Shown: positions 1 through 5,872, counted from the first letter of the stretch. The stretch is DNA of 6,491 nt from an uncultured Halieaceae bacterium (GCA_938045215.1 CALINF010000203.1:1-6491), one strand, 5' to 3'. Numbers and translations are program-made. Notes: a model not told the origin generated them from the sequence alone.

Positions 1-215
1 TTGGCCTGTCCCACCCTGTGGACTATAAGTTGCCAGAAGGCGTTACCGCTGAGAGCCCGAGCCAGACAGAAATCGTGGTGATGGGTATCGATAAGCAAGC
101 TGTTGGCCAGGCGGCCGCCGAGATTCGCAGTTTCCGTCCGCCAGAGCCTTACAAGGGTAAAGGTATTCGTTACGCCGATGAGTATGTTCGTCGGAAAGAA
201 GCCAAGAAAAAGTAG
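1..215 (+). CDS. rplF: 50S ribosomal protein L6, 3' part (C-terminal ~70 residues)
   Basis: L6 binds 23S rRNA near the sarcin-ricin loop and factor-binding site of the large subunit. The gene enters from the left edge; the reading frame starts at base 3 and runs open to TAG at 213-215, giving about 70 residues of a protein that is usually about 177 long. The visible part is the second of the two repeated L6 domains. It includes the PSQTEIV stretch, the family-typical PEPYKGKGIRYADE segment and a basic KEAKKK tail. A GTG at 18-20 lies in frame, but it falls inside the conserved SHPVDY stretch and is not a start. rplR follows after 10 nt, as in other spc operons. Identity is secure; only the true start is missing. 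Confidence 0.97.
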   Translation, partial: GLSHPVDYKLPEGVTAESPSQTEIVVMGIDKQAVGQAAAEIRSFRPPEPYKGKGIRYADEYVRRKEAKKK

Positions 216-225
216 GTAAGCTGAG

Positions 226-576
226 ATGAGTGCAAAAAATGATTCAAGGTTGCGTCGCGCACGTCGCGCTCGCGCCCGTATGCGTACGCAGGGCGTTAAT
301 CGACTCAGCGTACACCGTACTCCACGTCACATTTACGCCCAGGTGATTGCGCCTGCCGGTGATCGCGTATTGGCCAGTGCGTCAACTCTCGATACAAGCC
401 TGCGTAGTGGTAAAACGGGCAACATCGATGCGGCGGCCGAAGTTGGCAAGCTGGTTGCCCAGCGCGCTAAAGAAGCGGGTATCGAGAAGGTGGCGTTTGA
501 TCGCGCCGGGTACAAGTATCACGGTCGTGTGAAGGCTTTGGCTGACGCGGCTCGTGAAGGTGGACTGGAATTCTAG
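226..576 (+). CDS. rplR: 50S ribosomal protein L18
   Basis: L18 binds 5S rRNA and, with L5 and L25 in the E. coli model, anchors it in the central protuberance. The 116-residue product matches the usual length (E. coli 117). It opens with a highly basic Arg-rich tail (about residues 8-20), the flexible RNA-binding arm of the family. Next comes the conserved VHRTPRHIYAQVIAP block (about 29-43), then GNIDAAAEVGK (66-75) and the C-terminal FDRAGYKYHGRVKALADAARE segment (91-111). The start ATG at 226 is 10 nt past the rplF stop. The Shine-Dalgarno match is modest (AGG at 214-216, over the rplF stop codon), which suggests translational coupling to L6. rpsE follows after 9 nt. Confidence 0.97.
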   Translation: MSAKNDSRLRRARRARARMRTQGVNRLSVHRTPRHIYAQVIAPAGDRVLASASTLDTSLRSGKTGNIDAAAEVGKLVAQRAKEAGIEKVAFDRAGYKYHGRVKALADAAREGGLEF

Positions 577-585
577 GGTAGAGAT

Positions 586-1098
586 ATGGCTTTTAACGAT
601 CAGAAAAAGCAGCAACAAGATGGAGACCTCCAGGAAAAGCTGGTGCAGGTCAACCGTGTTGCCAAGGTGGTCAAGGGTGGCCGTATCTTCGGTTTTACAG
701 CTCTGACTGTAGTCGGCGATGGTAAAGGCAAAGTGGGCTTCGGTCGTGGTAAAGCGCGTGAAGTGCCAGTTGCTATTCAGAAGGCAATGGAAGCTGCACG
801 TCGTAACATGATCCAGGTGGACCTGAACAACGGCACCATCCAGTACCCGGTCAAGGCGAGCCACGGTGCGTCCAAGGTGTACATGCAGCCTGCATCTGAA
901 GGTACCGGTGTTATTGCCGGTGGTGCGATGCGAGCGGTTCTGGAAATAGCGGGCGTACATAACGTACTGGCCAAGTGCTACGGTTCCACGAATCCGGTAA
1001 ATGTTGTTCGAGCGACTTTCAATGGTCTGCGTGATATGTCTGCCCCAGATGCTGTGGCAGCCAAGCGTGGCAAGACAGTCGAAGAAATATTGAATTAA
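586..1098 (+). CDS. rpsE: 30S ribosomal protein S5
   Basis: S5 sits at the mRNA entry side of the small subunit and contributes to decoding fidelity and mRNA unwinding. The product is 170 residues (E. coli 167). The N-terminal double-stranded-RNA-binding-like domain spans about residues 17-80. It includes the VKGGRIFGFTALTVVGDG loop (29-46), where spectinomycin-resistance changes map in E. coli; the loop looks wild type. The C-terminal domain carries QPASEGTGVIAGGAMRAVLE (101-120) and AKRGKTVEEIL (159-169). The first 14 residues are Gln/Lys-rich and differ from E. coli, which is normal for this variable tail. AGGG at 575-578, overlapping the rplR stop, is the likely ribosome-binding site. The stop TAA at 1096-1098 lies 18 nt before the rpmD start. 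Confidence 0.97.
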   Translation: MAFNDQKKQQQDGDLQEKLVQVNRVAKVVKGGRIFGFTALTVVGDGKGKVGFGRGKAREVPVAIQKAMEAARRNMIQVDLNNGTIQYPVKASHGASKVYMQPASEGTGVIAGGAMRAVLEIAGVHNVLAKCYGSTNPVNVVRATFNGLRDMSAPDAVAAKRGKTVEEILN

Positions 1099-1116
1099 TG
1101 AGTGAGTTGGCTAGTC

Positions 1117-1299
1117 ATGGCTAAAGCAACGATTAAAGTAACGCAGATCAAGAGCACCAGCGGTCGCCTTAAGAACCATAGGGCATCTGTGGCTGGTTTG
1201 GGCCTGCGTCGAATAGGTCACACCGTAGAGGTTGAGGACACTCCCTCTGTACGCGGCATGATCAACAAGGCGAACTACCTGCTAAGGGTTGAGGATTAA
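1117..1299 (+). CDS. rpmD: 50S ribosomal protein L30
   Basis: L30 is a small 23S rRNA-binding protein of the large subunit. The 60-residue product begins MAKATIKVTQIKS and contains the family features: the basic SGRLKNHRASVAGLGLRRIG segment (about residues 15-34) and the C-terminal block VRGMINKANYLLRVED. The usual length is 59-61. An in-frame GTG at 1102 would add five residues (MSWLV) with no counterpart in the family, so I chose ATG 1117. The ribosome-binding site is weak (GAG at 1104-1106, 10 nt upstream), so initiation probably depends on coupling to rpsE, whose stop is 18 nt before. rplO follows after 3 nt. Confidence 0.95.
   Translation: MAKATIKVTQIKSTSGRLKNHRASVAGLGLRRIGHTVEVEDTPSVRGMINKANYLLRVED
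1291..1294 (+). promoter_or_regulatory. Shine-Dalgarno site deciding the rplO start
   Basis: GAGG lies inside the last codons of rpmD, 8 nt before ATG 1303. A second in-frame ATG at 1312 matches the E. coli L15 N-terminus (MRLN) but would be 17 nt from this site, too far for good initiation. This supports the upstream ATG and a three-residue extension (MSE) of L15. Confidence 0.7.
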
Positions 1300-1302
1300 A
1301 CC

Positions 1303-1746
1303 ATGTCAGAAATGCGACTGAACAGCCTGAGTCCGGCACCGGGTTCCCGTAAGGGTGCCAAGCGTGTTGGTCGTGGCATTGGTAGTGGTCTGGGAAAGAC
1401 TGCTGGCCGTGGACACAAGGGTCAGAAAGCCCGTTCCGGTGGTAGCGTAAGACCCGGTTTCGAAGGTGGTCAGATGCCACTGCAGAAGCGTCTGCCCAAG
1501 TACGGTTTTACTTCGCGCATTGCCCGCACTACTGCTCAGGTTCGCCTGAGTGAACTGAATGCGGTTGAAGGCGACGTGGTAGATCTGAATGCTCTGAAAG
1601 CTGCCGACCTGGTGAAGCAAGATGTACTGCGTGCACGCGTTTTCCTGTCTGGCGAACTGAGCAAGTCTGTTACTGTCAAAGGTTTAGCGGTTACCAAAGG
1701 TGCCCGCGAAGCTATTGAACAGGCAGGCGGAAAAGTAGAGGAATAA
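1303..1746 (+). CDS. rplO: 50S ribosomal protein L15
   Basis: L15 is a late-assembly protein of the large subunit whose long N-terminal extension threads through 23S rRNA. The product is 147 residues (E. coli 144). The Gly/Arg/Lys-rich extension (about residues 18-58) shows GRGIGSGLGKTAGRGHKGQK and FEGGQMPL. The folded C-terminal domain ends with the L15 signature around GLAVTKGAREAIEQAGGKVEE (127-147). The start at 1303 is preferred over ATG 1312 on Shine-Dalgarno spacing; the added MSE is the only N-terminal difference from the common form. The gene lies 3 nt after rpmD and abuts secY with no gap, so L15 and SecY translation are probably coupled. Confidence 0.96.
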   Translation: MSEMRLNSLSPAPGSRKGAKRVGRGIGSGLGKTAGRGHKGQKARSGGSVRPGFEGGQMPLQKRLPKYGFTSRIARTTAQVRLSELNAVEGDVVDLNALKAADLVKQDVLRARVFLSGELSKSVTVKGLAVTKGAREAIEQAGGKVEE

Positions 1747-3075
1747 ATGGCAACAGGTCAGCTGCCCTCGGTCAACAAGGCTGGACTAGGCGAGCTCTTT
1801 GCTCGCCTTCGTTTTGTTGTACTGGCAATTATTGTATATCGCATCGGGACTCACATCCCTGTGCCGGGAATCGACCCCAATCAATTGGCGGCGCTGTTTA
1901 ACCAGAACCAGGGCACCATTCTGGGTTTGGCCAATATGTTTTCCGGTGGCGCTCTGGAGCGAATGAGTATTCTGGCTCTGGGGATCATGCCCTACATCTC
2001 TGCATCGATCATCATGCAGTTGATGTCGGCGGTGACGCCGCAGCTGGAGCAGTTGAAGAAAGAAGGTGAGTCTGGTCGTCGCAAGATCAGCCAGTACACG
2101 CGGTACCTGACGGTACTGTTGGCTATTGTACAAGCCACTGGCATGACCGTTGGTATGGCGAATCAGGGCATGTCATACGACACATCGGTGTTGTTCTATG
2201 TGATTGCCATTACTTCACTGGTCACCGGCGCGGTATTTATGATGTGGCTGGGTGAGCAGATTACGGAAAAGGGCGTGGGCAACGGTATATCGCTGTTGAT
2301 CTTCGCCGGCATCGTGGCGGGCTTGCCCGCAGCGATAGGGCAGTCGCTGGAACAGGCGCGCCAGGGAGAGATTAATATCCTTGTGCTGCTGTTGATCCTG
2401 ACGTTGGCGATTGCAGTGATCTACCTGATCGTGTTCATTGAACGTGGTCAGCGTCGCATCACTGTGAACTATGCCAAGCGCCAGCAGGGCCGCAAGATGT
2501 ACCAGGCGCAGAGCTCGCATCTGCCCCTGAAGGTGAATATGGCAGGCGTAATCCCGGCCATTTTCGCGAGCAGCATACTGCTGTTCCCTGCTTCACTGGC
2601 GCAGTGGTTCGGTTCGTCCGGATCCGCGGATTGGTTGCAGGACATGGCTGTGGCGATTGGTCCCGGTCAGCCGTTGAACATTATGTTGTTTACGGTGTTT
2701 ATTGTATTTTTCTGCTTCTTTTACACGGCGTTGATGTTTAACCCGGTGGAAGTTGCTGACAACCTGAAGAAGTCCGGTGCCTTTGTACCGGGTATTCGTC
2801 CAGGCCAGCAGACTGCGAACTACATTGATGGTGTGCTGACACGACTGACAGTATTTGGCGCGGCCTATATCGCTCTGGTTTGCCTGATGCCTCAGTTCCT
2901 GGTCGTGATGTGGAACGTGCCCTTTTATCTGGGCGGCACGTCACTGCTGATCGTAGTGGTTGTGGTAATGGATTTTATGGCCCAGGTGCAGAGTCACTTG
3001 ATGTCACACCAGTACGATTCGGTGATGAAGAAGGCCAATCTGAAGAATTATGGTGGTGCCGGGCGCGCGCGCTAG
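1747..3075 (+). CDS. secY: Preprotein translocase subunit SecY
   Basis: SecY is the channel-forming subunit of the SecYEG translocon in the inner membrane. It passes unfolded secretory proteins and inserts membrane proteins with SecA or the ribosome. The 442-residue product is the expected length (E. coli 443) and shows about ten hydrophobic segments: near residues 22-35, 76-93, 118-136, 148-168, 180-197, 210-230, 265-285, 310-330, 368-387 and 393-411. The plug region falls at about 60-75 (LGLANMFSGGALERMS), followed by the conserved LGIMPYISASIIMQL. The cytosolic loop between segments 8 and 9 holds PGIRPGQQTANYID (348-361), with Arg351 matching E. coli Arg357, important for SecA-driven transport. 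The ribosome-binding site AGAGGA (1737-1742) lies inside rplO. All expected elements are intact. Confidence 0.98.
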   Translation: MATGQLPSVNKAGLGELFARLRFVVLAIIVYRIGTHIPVPGIDPNQLAALFNQNQGTILGLANMFSGGALERMSILALGIMPYISASIIMQLMSAVTPQLEQLKKEGESGRRKISQYTRYLTVLLAIVQATGMTVGMANQGMSYDTSVLFYVIAITSLVTGAVFMMWLGEQITEKGVGNGISLLIFAGIVAGLPAAIGQSLEQARQGEINILVLLLILTLAIAVIYLIVFIERGQRRITVNYAKRQQGRKMYQAQSSHLPLKVNMAGVIPAIFASSILLFPASLAQWFGSSGSADWLQDMAVAIGPGQPLNIMLFTVFIVFFCFFYTALMFNPVEVADNLKKSGAFVPGIRPGQQTANYIDGVLTRLTVFGAAYIALVCLMPQFLVVMWNVPFYLGGTSLLIVVVVVMDFMAQVQSHLMSHQYDSVMKKANLKNYGGAGRAR

Positions 3076-3104
3076 GCGGCTGGTATAACGGAGAGTAGTA
3101 AGTC

Positions 3105-3221
3105 ATGAAAGTACGTGCTTCAGTTAAGAAGATTTGCAGGAACTGCAAGGTAGTCCGTCGCAATGGTGTTGTGCGAGTGATCTGTAATACAGATCCACGT
3201 CACAAGCAGCGCCAGGGCTGA
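3105..3221 (+). CDS. rpmJ: 50S ribosomal protein L36 (zinc-binding form)
   Basis: L36 is the smallest large-subunit protein, a zinc ribbon that helps stabilise 23S rRNA. I translated this short gene by eye: 38 codons from ATG 3105 to TGA 3219-3221, beginning MKVRASVKKICRNCKVV and ending DPRHKQRQG, almost the same as E. coli L36. The metal ligands Cys11, Cys14, Cys27 and His33 are all present, so this is the zinc-containing (C+) type. GGAGAG at 3090-3095 sits 9 nt before the start. The gene follows secY by 29 nt and closes the spc operon; no intrinsic terminator follows, so transcription may continue into rpsM. Confidence 0.96.
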   Translation: MKVRASVKKICRNCKVVRRNGVVRVICNTDPRHKQRQG

Positions 3222-3223
3222 GG

Positions 3224-3252
3224 TTGATTTTTAGTCACGATATCGGTAGAAT
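3224..3252 (+). promoter_or_regulatory. Predicted sigma70 promoter of the alpha operon
   Basis: Two nucleotides after the rpmJ stop, TTGATT (3224-3229, 4 of 6 consensus bases) is followed by a 17-nt spacer and TAGAAT (3247-3252, 5 of 6). The expected start is near 3259-3260, leaving a 5' leader of about 95 nt before rpsM. The stretch between -10 and start, GCTGCGC, is GC-rich, as in promoters that are inhibited by ppGpp/DksA in E. coli. No AT-rich UP element is visible upstream of -35, since rpmJ coding sequence occupies that position. An alpha-operon promoter is known at this location in E. coli. Prediction only, but spacing and context agree. Confidence 0.75.
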
Positions 3253-3258
3253 GCTGCG

Positions 3259-3354
3259 CCTTTCGCACCCGGACCGGAAAACTGAGTTAAATCAGGGGTT
3301 TGGGGTGTGTGTGTTTAGCGCTCTGCGGTAACTAGGATTTTTGGAGAAAGTTGG
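3259..3354 (+). promoter_or_regulatory. alpha-operon leader, candidate S4-responsive mRNA structure
   Basis: The leader before rpsM can form a 7-bp helix, CGCACCC (3264-3270) with GGGTGTG (3303-3309, one G-U pair). It encloses a small hairpin, CTGA (3282-3285) with TCAG (3292-3295). The GTTA in that hairpin's loop (3286-3289) is complementary to TAAC at 3329-3332, just upstream of the rpsM ribosome-binding site (GGAG 3343-3346). The result would be a pseudoknot-like fold. In E. coli, S4 represses the alpha operon by trapping a pseudoknot at the rpsM start. The sequence here does not obviously copy the E. coli element, and I folded it by hand, so equivalence is inferred. A (GT)5 run at 3305-3314 supplies part of the helix. 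Confidence 0.4.
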
Positions 3355-3711
3355 ATGGCTCGTATTGCCGGCGTCAATATACCCGATAACAAGCATGCTG
3401 TTATCTCATTGACCTATATTTACGGTGTGGGTCGTACCCAGGCCAAGTCTCTTTGCGCTGCTACCGGCGTTGCTGAGAGTGCCAAAGTGGGCGAACTGAC
3501 AGAGCAGGAAATGGATGCTCTGCGCACCAAAGTTAGCGAGATGACTGTGGAAGGCGACCTGCGTCGTGAAGTTTCCATGAACATCAAGCGTCTGATGGAC
3601 CTGGGCTGCAACCGCGGTCTGCGTCATCGTCGCGGGCTGCCCCTGCGTGGTCAGCGCACCAAGACAAACGCTCGTACTCGCAAGGGACCGCGTAAGCCGA
3701 TTCGCCGCTAG
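3355..3711 (+). CDS. rpsM: 30S ribosomal protein S13
   Basis: S13 lies in the head of the small subunit and forms intersubunit bridges with the large subunit while contacting P-site tRNA through its basic tail. The 118-residue product equals E. coli S13 in length. The N-terminal MARIAGVNIPDNKHAVISLTYIYGVG includes the helix-hairpin-helix-like region (about residues 14-60). The family signature LGCNRGLRHRRGLPLRGQRT (83-101) and the basic tail TNARTRKGPRKPIRR (104-118) are complete. The start is ATG, whereas I recall GTG in E. coli; GGAG at 3343-3346 is 8 nt upstream. It is the first gene of the alpha operon, behind its own predicted promoter. Confidence 0.97.
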   Translation: MARIAGVNIPDNKHAVISLTYIYGVGRTQAKSLCAATGVAESAKVGELTEQEMDALRTKVSEMTVEGDLRREVSMNIKRLMDLGCNRGLRHRRGLPLRGQRTKTNARTRKGPRKPIRR

Positions 3712-3716
3712 GATTA

Positions 3717-3765
3717 AACACTACAGCGAATCCTTTTAGTGTAGCTGCACAACTGGTGCAGTGTT
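3717..3765 (+). other. Hairpin-forming spacer between rpsM and rpsK
   Basis: This 77-nt gap (3712-3788) is the longest within the alpha operon here. CTGCAC (3745-3750) and GTGCAG (3756-3761) make a clean 6-bp hairpin with a 5-nt loop. Upstream, ACACTA (3718-3723) can pair with TAGTGT (3737-3742). AACACT (3717-3722) can instead pair with AGTGTT (3760-3765), so the two arrangements are mutually exclusive. No T-tract follows, so it is not an intrinsic terminator. It may affect rpsK translation, mRNA processing or stability; none of these is shown by the sequence. Confidence 0.45.
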
Positions 3766-3788
3766 GATATTAAATCAGGAACGTAACT

Positions 3789-4181
3789 ATGGCTAAGCCA
3801 GGTGCCAAAGGCACTCGTAAGAAAATCACCAAGACTGTTGTTGATGGCATCGCGCACGTACATGCGTCGTTCAACAACACTATCATCACCATTACTGATC
3901 GTCAGGGAAACACCCTGAGCTGGGCAACCGCCGGTGGGTCAGGTTTTCGTGGTTCACGTAAAAGCACACCGTTCGCAGCCCAGGTTGCGGCAGAACGTGC
4001 TGGTGAAGCTGCAAAAGAATACGGATTGCAGAATCTCGATGTTCAGATCAAGGGACCCGGACCCGGCCGTGAATCTGCTGTGCGCGCGCTGAACGCTTGT
4101 GGCTACCAGATCAGCAACATCACAGACGTAACGCCGATTCCCCATAACGGTTGTCGTCCGCCCAAGAAACGTCGCGTATAA
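3789..4181 (+). CDS. rpsK: 30S ribosomal protein S11
   Basis: S11 is in the platform of the small subunit, next to the mRNA exit (Shine-Dalgarno) region, partnering S18 and S21. The product has 130 residues (E. coli 129). The conserved run starts at DGIAHVHASFNNTIITITD (19-37), continues through WATAGGSGFRGSRKSTPFAAQ (45-65) and KGPGPGRES (88-96), and ends with DVTPIPHNGCRPPKKRRV (113-130). Asn120-Gly121 corresponds to the site reported as isoaspartate in E. coli S11. Only the first 17 residues vary from E. coli. AGGA at 3777-3780 is 8 nt before ATG. rpsD starts 27 nt after the stop. Confidence 0.97.
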   Translation: MAKPGAKGTRKKITKTVVDGIAHVHASFNNTIITITDRQGNTLSWATAGGSGFRGSRKSTPFAAQVAAERAGEAAKEYGLQNLDVQIKGPGPGRESAVRALNACGYQISNITDVTPIPHNGCRPPKKRRV

Positions 4182-4208
4182 CGCACAGCGCTTACAGGAA
4201 GAATTAAC

Positions 4209-4829
4209 ATGGCTCGATATATAGGACCCAAGTGTAAGCTTTCCCGTCGTGAAGGAACCGACCTGTTCCTCAAGAGCGGCGTGCGATCACTGGAAAGTAA
4301 GTGTAAAGCAGAAGCAATTCCTGGCCAGCATGGCGCCCGTCGCGGCCGTCTGTCTGACTACGGTGTGCAGCTGCGTGAGAAGCAGAAAGTTCGTCGTATC
4401 TACGGCGTGCTGGAGAAGCAGTTCCGTAACTACTACAAGGAAGCTGCACGTCTGAAAGGCGCTACTGGTGAGAACCTGCTCCAGCTGCTCGAAAGCCGTC
4501 TGGATAATGTGGTTTACCGGATCGGTTTTGGATCGACCCGCGCGGAATCGCGTCAGATGGTATCTCACAAGGCGATTTTGGTGAATGGTGTTGTGGTAAA
4601 CATACCGTCGTACCAGGTTAAGGCAGGTGATGTAGTTTCCCTGCGAGAGAAGGCCAAAAAGCAACTGCGCGTGCAGTCTGCGATGGCCTTGGCTTCCCAG
4701 CGTGGCGAGCCTGAGTGGATCGATGTGAATTCAGAGAAGCTGGAAGGTACCTTCAAGTCAGTACCCGACCGCCAGGAACTGTCTTCCGAGATCAACGAAA
4801 ACCTGATTGTGGAACTCTACTCCAAGTAA
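4209..4829 (+). CDS. rpsD: 30S ribosomal protein S4
   Basis: S4 nucleates assembly of the 5' domain of 16S rRNA, helps form the mRNA entry channel, affects decoding accuracy and, in E. coli, represses its own operon. The 206-residue product equals the E. coli length. The N-terminal domain has MARYIGPKCKLSRREGTDLF and SDYGVQLREKQKVRRIYGV (49-67). The S4 RNA-binding domain spans about residues 97-160 (RLDNVVYRIGFG, TRAESRQMVSHKAILVNG). The tail ends INENLIVELYSK. Cys9 and Cys32 remain, but the other two cysteines of the four-Cys zinc site known in Thermus-type S4 are absent, so zinc is unlikely to bind. AGGA at 4196-4199 precedes ATG by 9 nt. Confidence 0.98.
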   Translation: MARYIGPKCKLSRREGTDLFLKSGVRSLESKCKAEAIPGQHGARRGRLSDYGVQLREKQKVRRIYGVLEKQFRNYYKEAARLKGATGENLLQLLESRLDNVVYRIGFGSTRAESRQMVSHKAILVNGVVVNIPSYQVKAGDVVSLREKAKKQLRVQSAMALASQRGEPEWIDVNSEKLEGTFKSVPDRQELSSEINENLIVELYSK

Positions 4830-4867
4830 TAGACCATCAGGATTAACCTAACGTTACAGGTGCCAAA

Positions 4868-5872
4868 ATGCAGAGTGCAGTAAACGAATTTTTGACCCCG
4901 CGTGTAATCAATGTCGATGAAAAGACAAGCACACGCGCCCAGGTAACCCTGGAACCTCTGGAGCGTGGCTTTGGTCACACTCTCGGAAACGCCTTGCGTC
5001 GTATCTTGCTGTCATCTATGCCCGGTTGTGCAATTACCGAGGTAGAGATCGACGGTGTATTGCATGAGTACAGTGCAATCGAAGGTGTGCAGGAAGATGT
5101 GATTGAAATCCTGCTCAACCTGAAGGGCGTTGCCCTCGTGATGAACGGCAAAGACGAAGCAGAGCTGACTCTGGTCAAGAAAGGCAAGGGTGCAGTTACT
5201 GCAGGCGACATTCAGGTCGATCACGATATCGAGATTCGCAATCCGGATCATGTGATTTGCACCTTGAATGGCGACTCAGAGATCAGCATGAAGCTGACTA
5301 TTGAGCGCGGTCGTGGCTACTCCGCTGCTGACTCTCGCGAGAATCCGGAAGAGGAAACACGTTCTATCGGTCGTCTGCAATTGGACGCCACCTTCTCTCC
5401 CGTGCACCGTGTGTCTTACGTGGTAGAAGCGGCACGTGTTGAGCAGCGTACTGATCTGGACAAGCTGGTTCTGGATCTGGAAACCAACGGCACAATCGAC
5501 CCCGAAGAGGCGATTCGTCGTGCAGCGACTATCCTGCAGCAGCAGCTGGCAGTGTTTGTTGATCTGGAGAGCGAGTCTGAGTCCGAGTCGATCGAGGAAG
5601 AGGATGAAGTCGATCCCATCCTGCTGCGTCCAGTTGATGATCTTGAGCTAACGGTTCGTTCTGCGAACTGCCTCAAGGCAGAGAATATTTACTACATCGG
5701 TGACCTGGTGCAGCGCACAGAAGTTGAGTTGCTCAAGACCCCTAACCTGGGTAAGAAGTCACTGACTGAAATCAAGGATGTTCTTGCGTCTCGTGGTTTG
5801 TCCCTGGGCATGCGCCTGGATAACTGGCCACCAACGAGCCTGAAGAACGACGATCGAGTGCTGAGCGTTTAA
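4868..5872 (+). CDS. rpoA: DNA-directed RNA polymerase alpha subunit
   Basis: Two alpha subunits seed RNA polymerase assembly and contact promoter UP elements and activators. The 334-residue product is slightly longer than E. coli (329). The N-terminal domain (about 1-231) has the assembly region LEPLERGFGHTLGNALRRILLSS (28-50), GVLHEYS (63-69) and VEQRTDLDKL (191-200). The C-terminal domain (about 249-320) keeps the DNA-binding residues Arg264, Asn267, Cys268, Gly295, Lys297, Ser298 and Glu301, one less than the E. coli numbers. The linker (234-247) is unusual: four Glu-Ser pairs followed by an acidic stretch. The C-terminus is LKNDDRVLSV, about five residues longer than E. coli. CAGG at 4857-4860 is the probable ribosome-binding site; the rpsD-rpoA gap is 38 nt. 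Confidence 0.98.
   Translation: MQSAVNEFLTPRVINVDEKTSTRAQVTLEPLERGFGHTLGNALRRILLSSMPGCAITEVEIDGVLHEYSAIEGVQEDVIEILLNLKGVALVMNGKDEAELTLVKKGKGAVTAGDIQVDHDIEIRNPDHVICTLNGDSEISMKLTIERGRGYSAADSRENPEEETRSIGRLQLDATFSPVHRVSYVVEAARVEQRTDLDKLVLDLETNGTIDPEEAIRRAATILQQQLAVFVDLESESESESIEEEDEVDPILLRPVDDLELTVRSANCLKAENIYYIGDLVQRTEVELLKTPNLGKKSLTEIKDVLASRGLSLGMRLDNWPPTSLKNDDRVLSV

Noticed and set aside
382..960. 192-codon open frame on the minus strand across rplR and rpsE
   Set aside because: It lies fully antisense to two well-recognised ribosomal protein genes; its product is His/Thr-rich and resembles no family I know. It is a shadow of the coding frame.
1102..1116. GTG 1102 as the start of rpmD
   Set aside because: The added MSWLV has no match in L30, and ATG 1117 gives the normal 60-residue protein.
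1098..1124. Eight-codon frame (MSELASHG) starting in a TAATG overlap with the rpsE stop and running across the rpmD start
   Set aside because: The stop/start overlap is suggestive of coupling, but the frame is tiny, has no clear ribosome-binding site and no known counterpart; it arises from TAATGAG by chance.
3081..3089. Extended -10-like TGGTATAAC between secY and rpmJ
   Set aside because: There is no -35 match 17 nt upstream (the site is GC-rich secY end), and a transcript would start around 3096, after the rpmJ ribosome-binding site.
4287..4664. 125-codon minus-strand frame inside rpsD
   Set aside because: Antisense to the highly conserved S4 coding sequence, with no start signal and no family resemblance.
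5416..5676. Minus-strand frame rich in Ser/Arg across the RpoA linker
   Set aside because: Its Ser-rich composition is the complement of the Glu-Ser linker codons of rpoA, not a gene.
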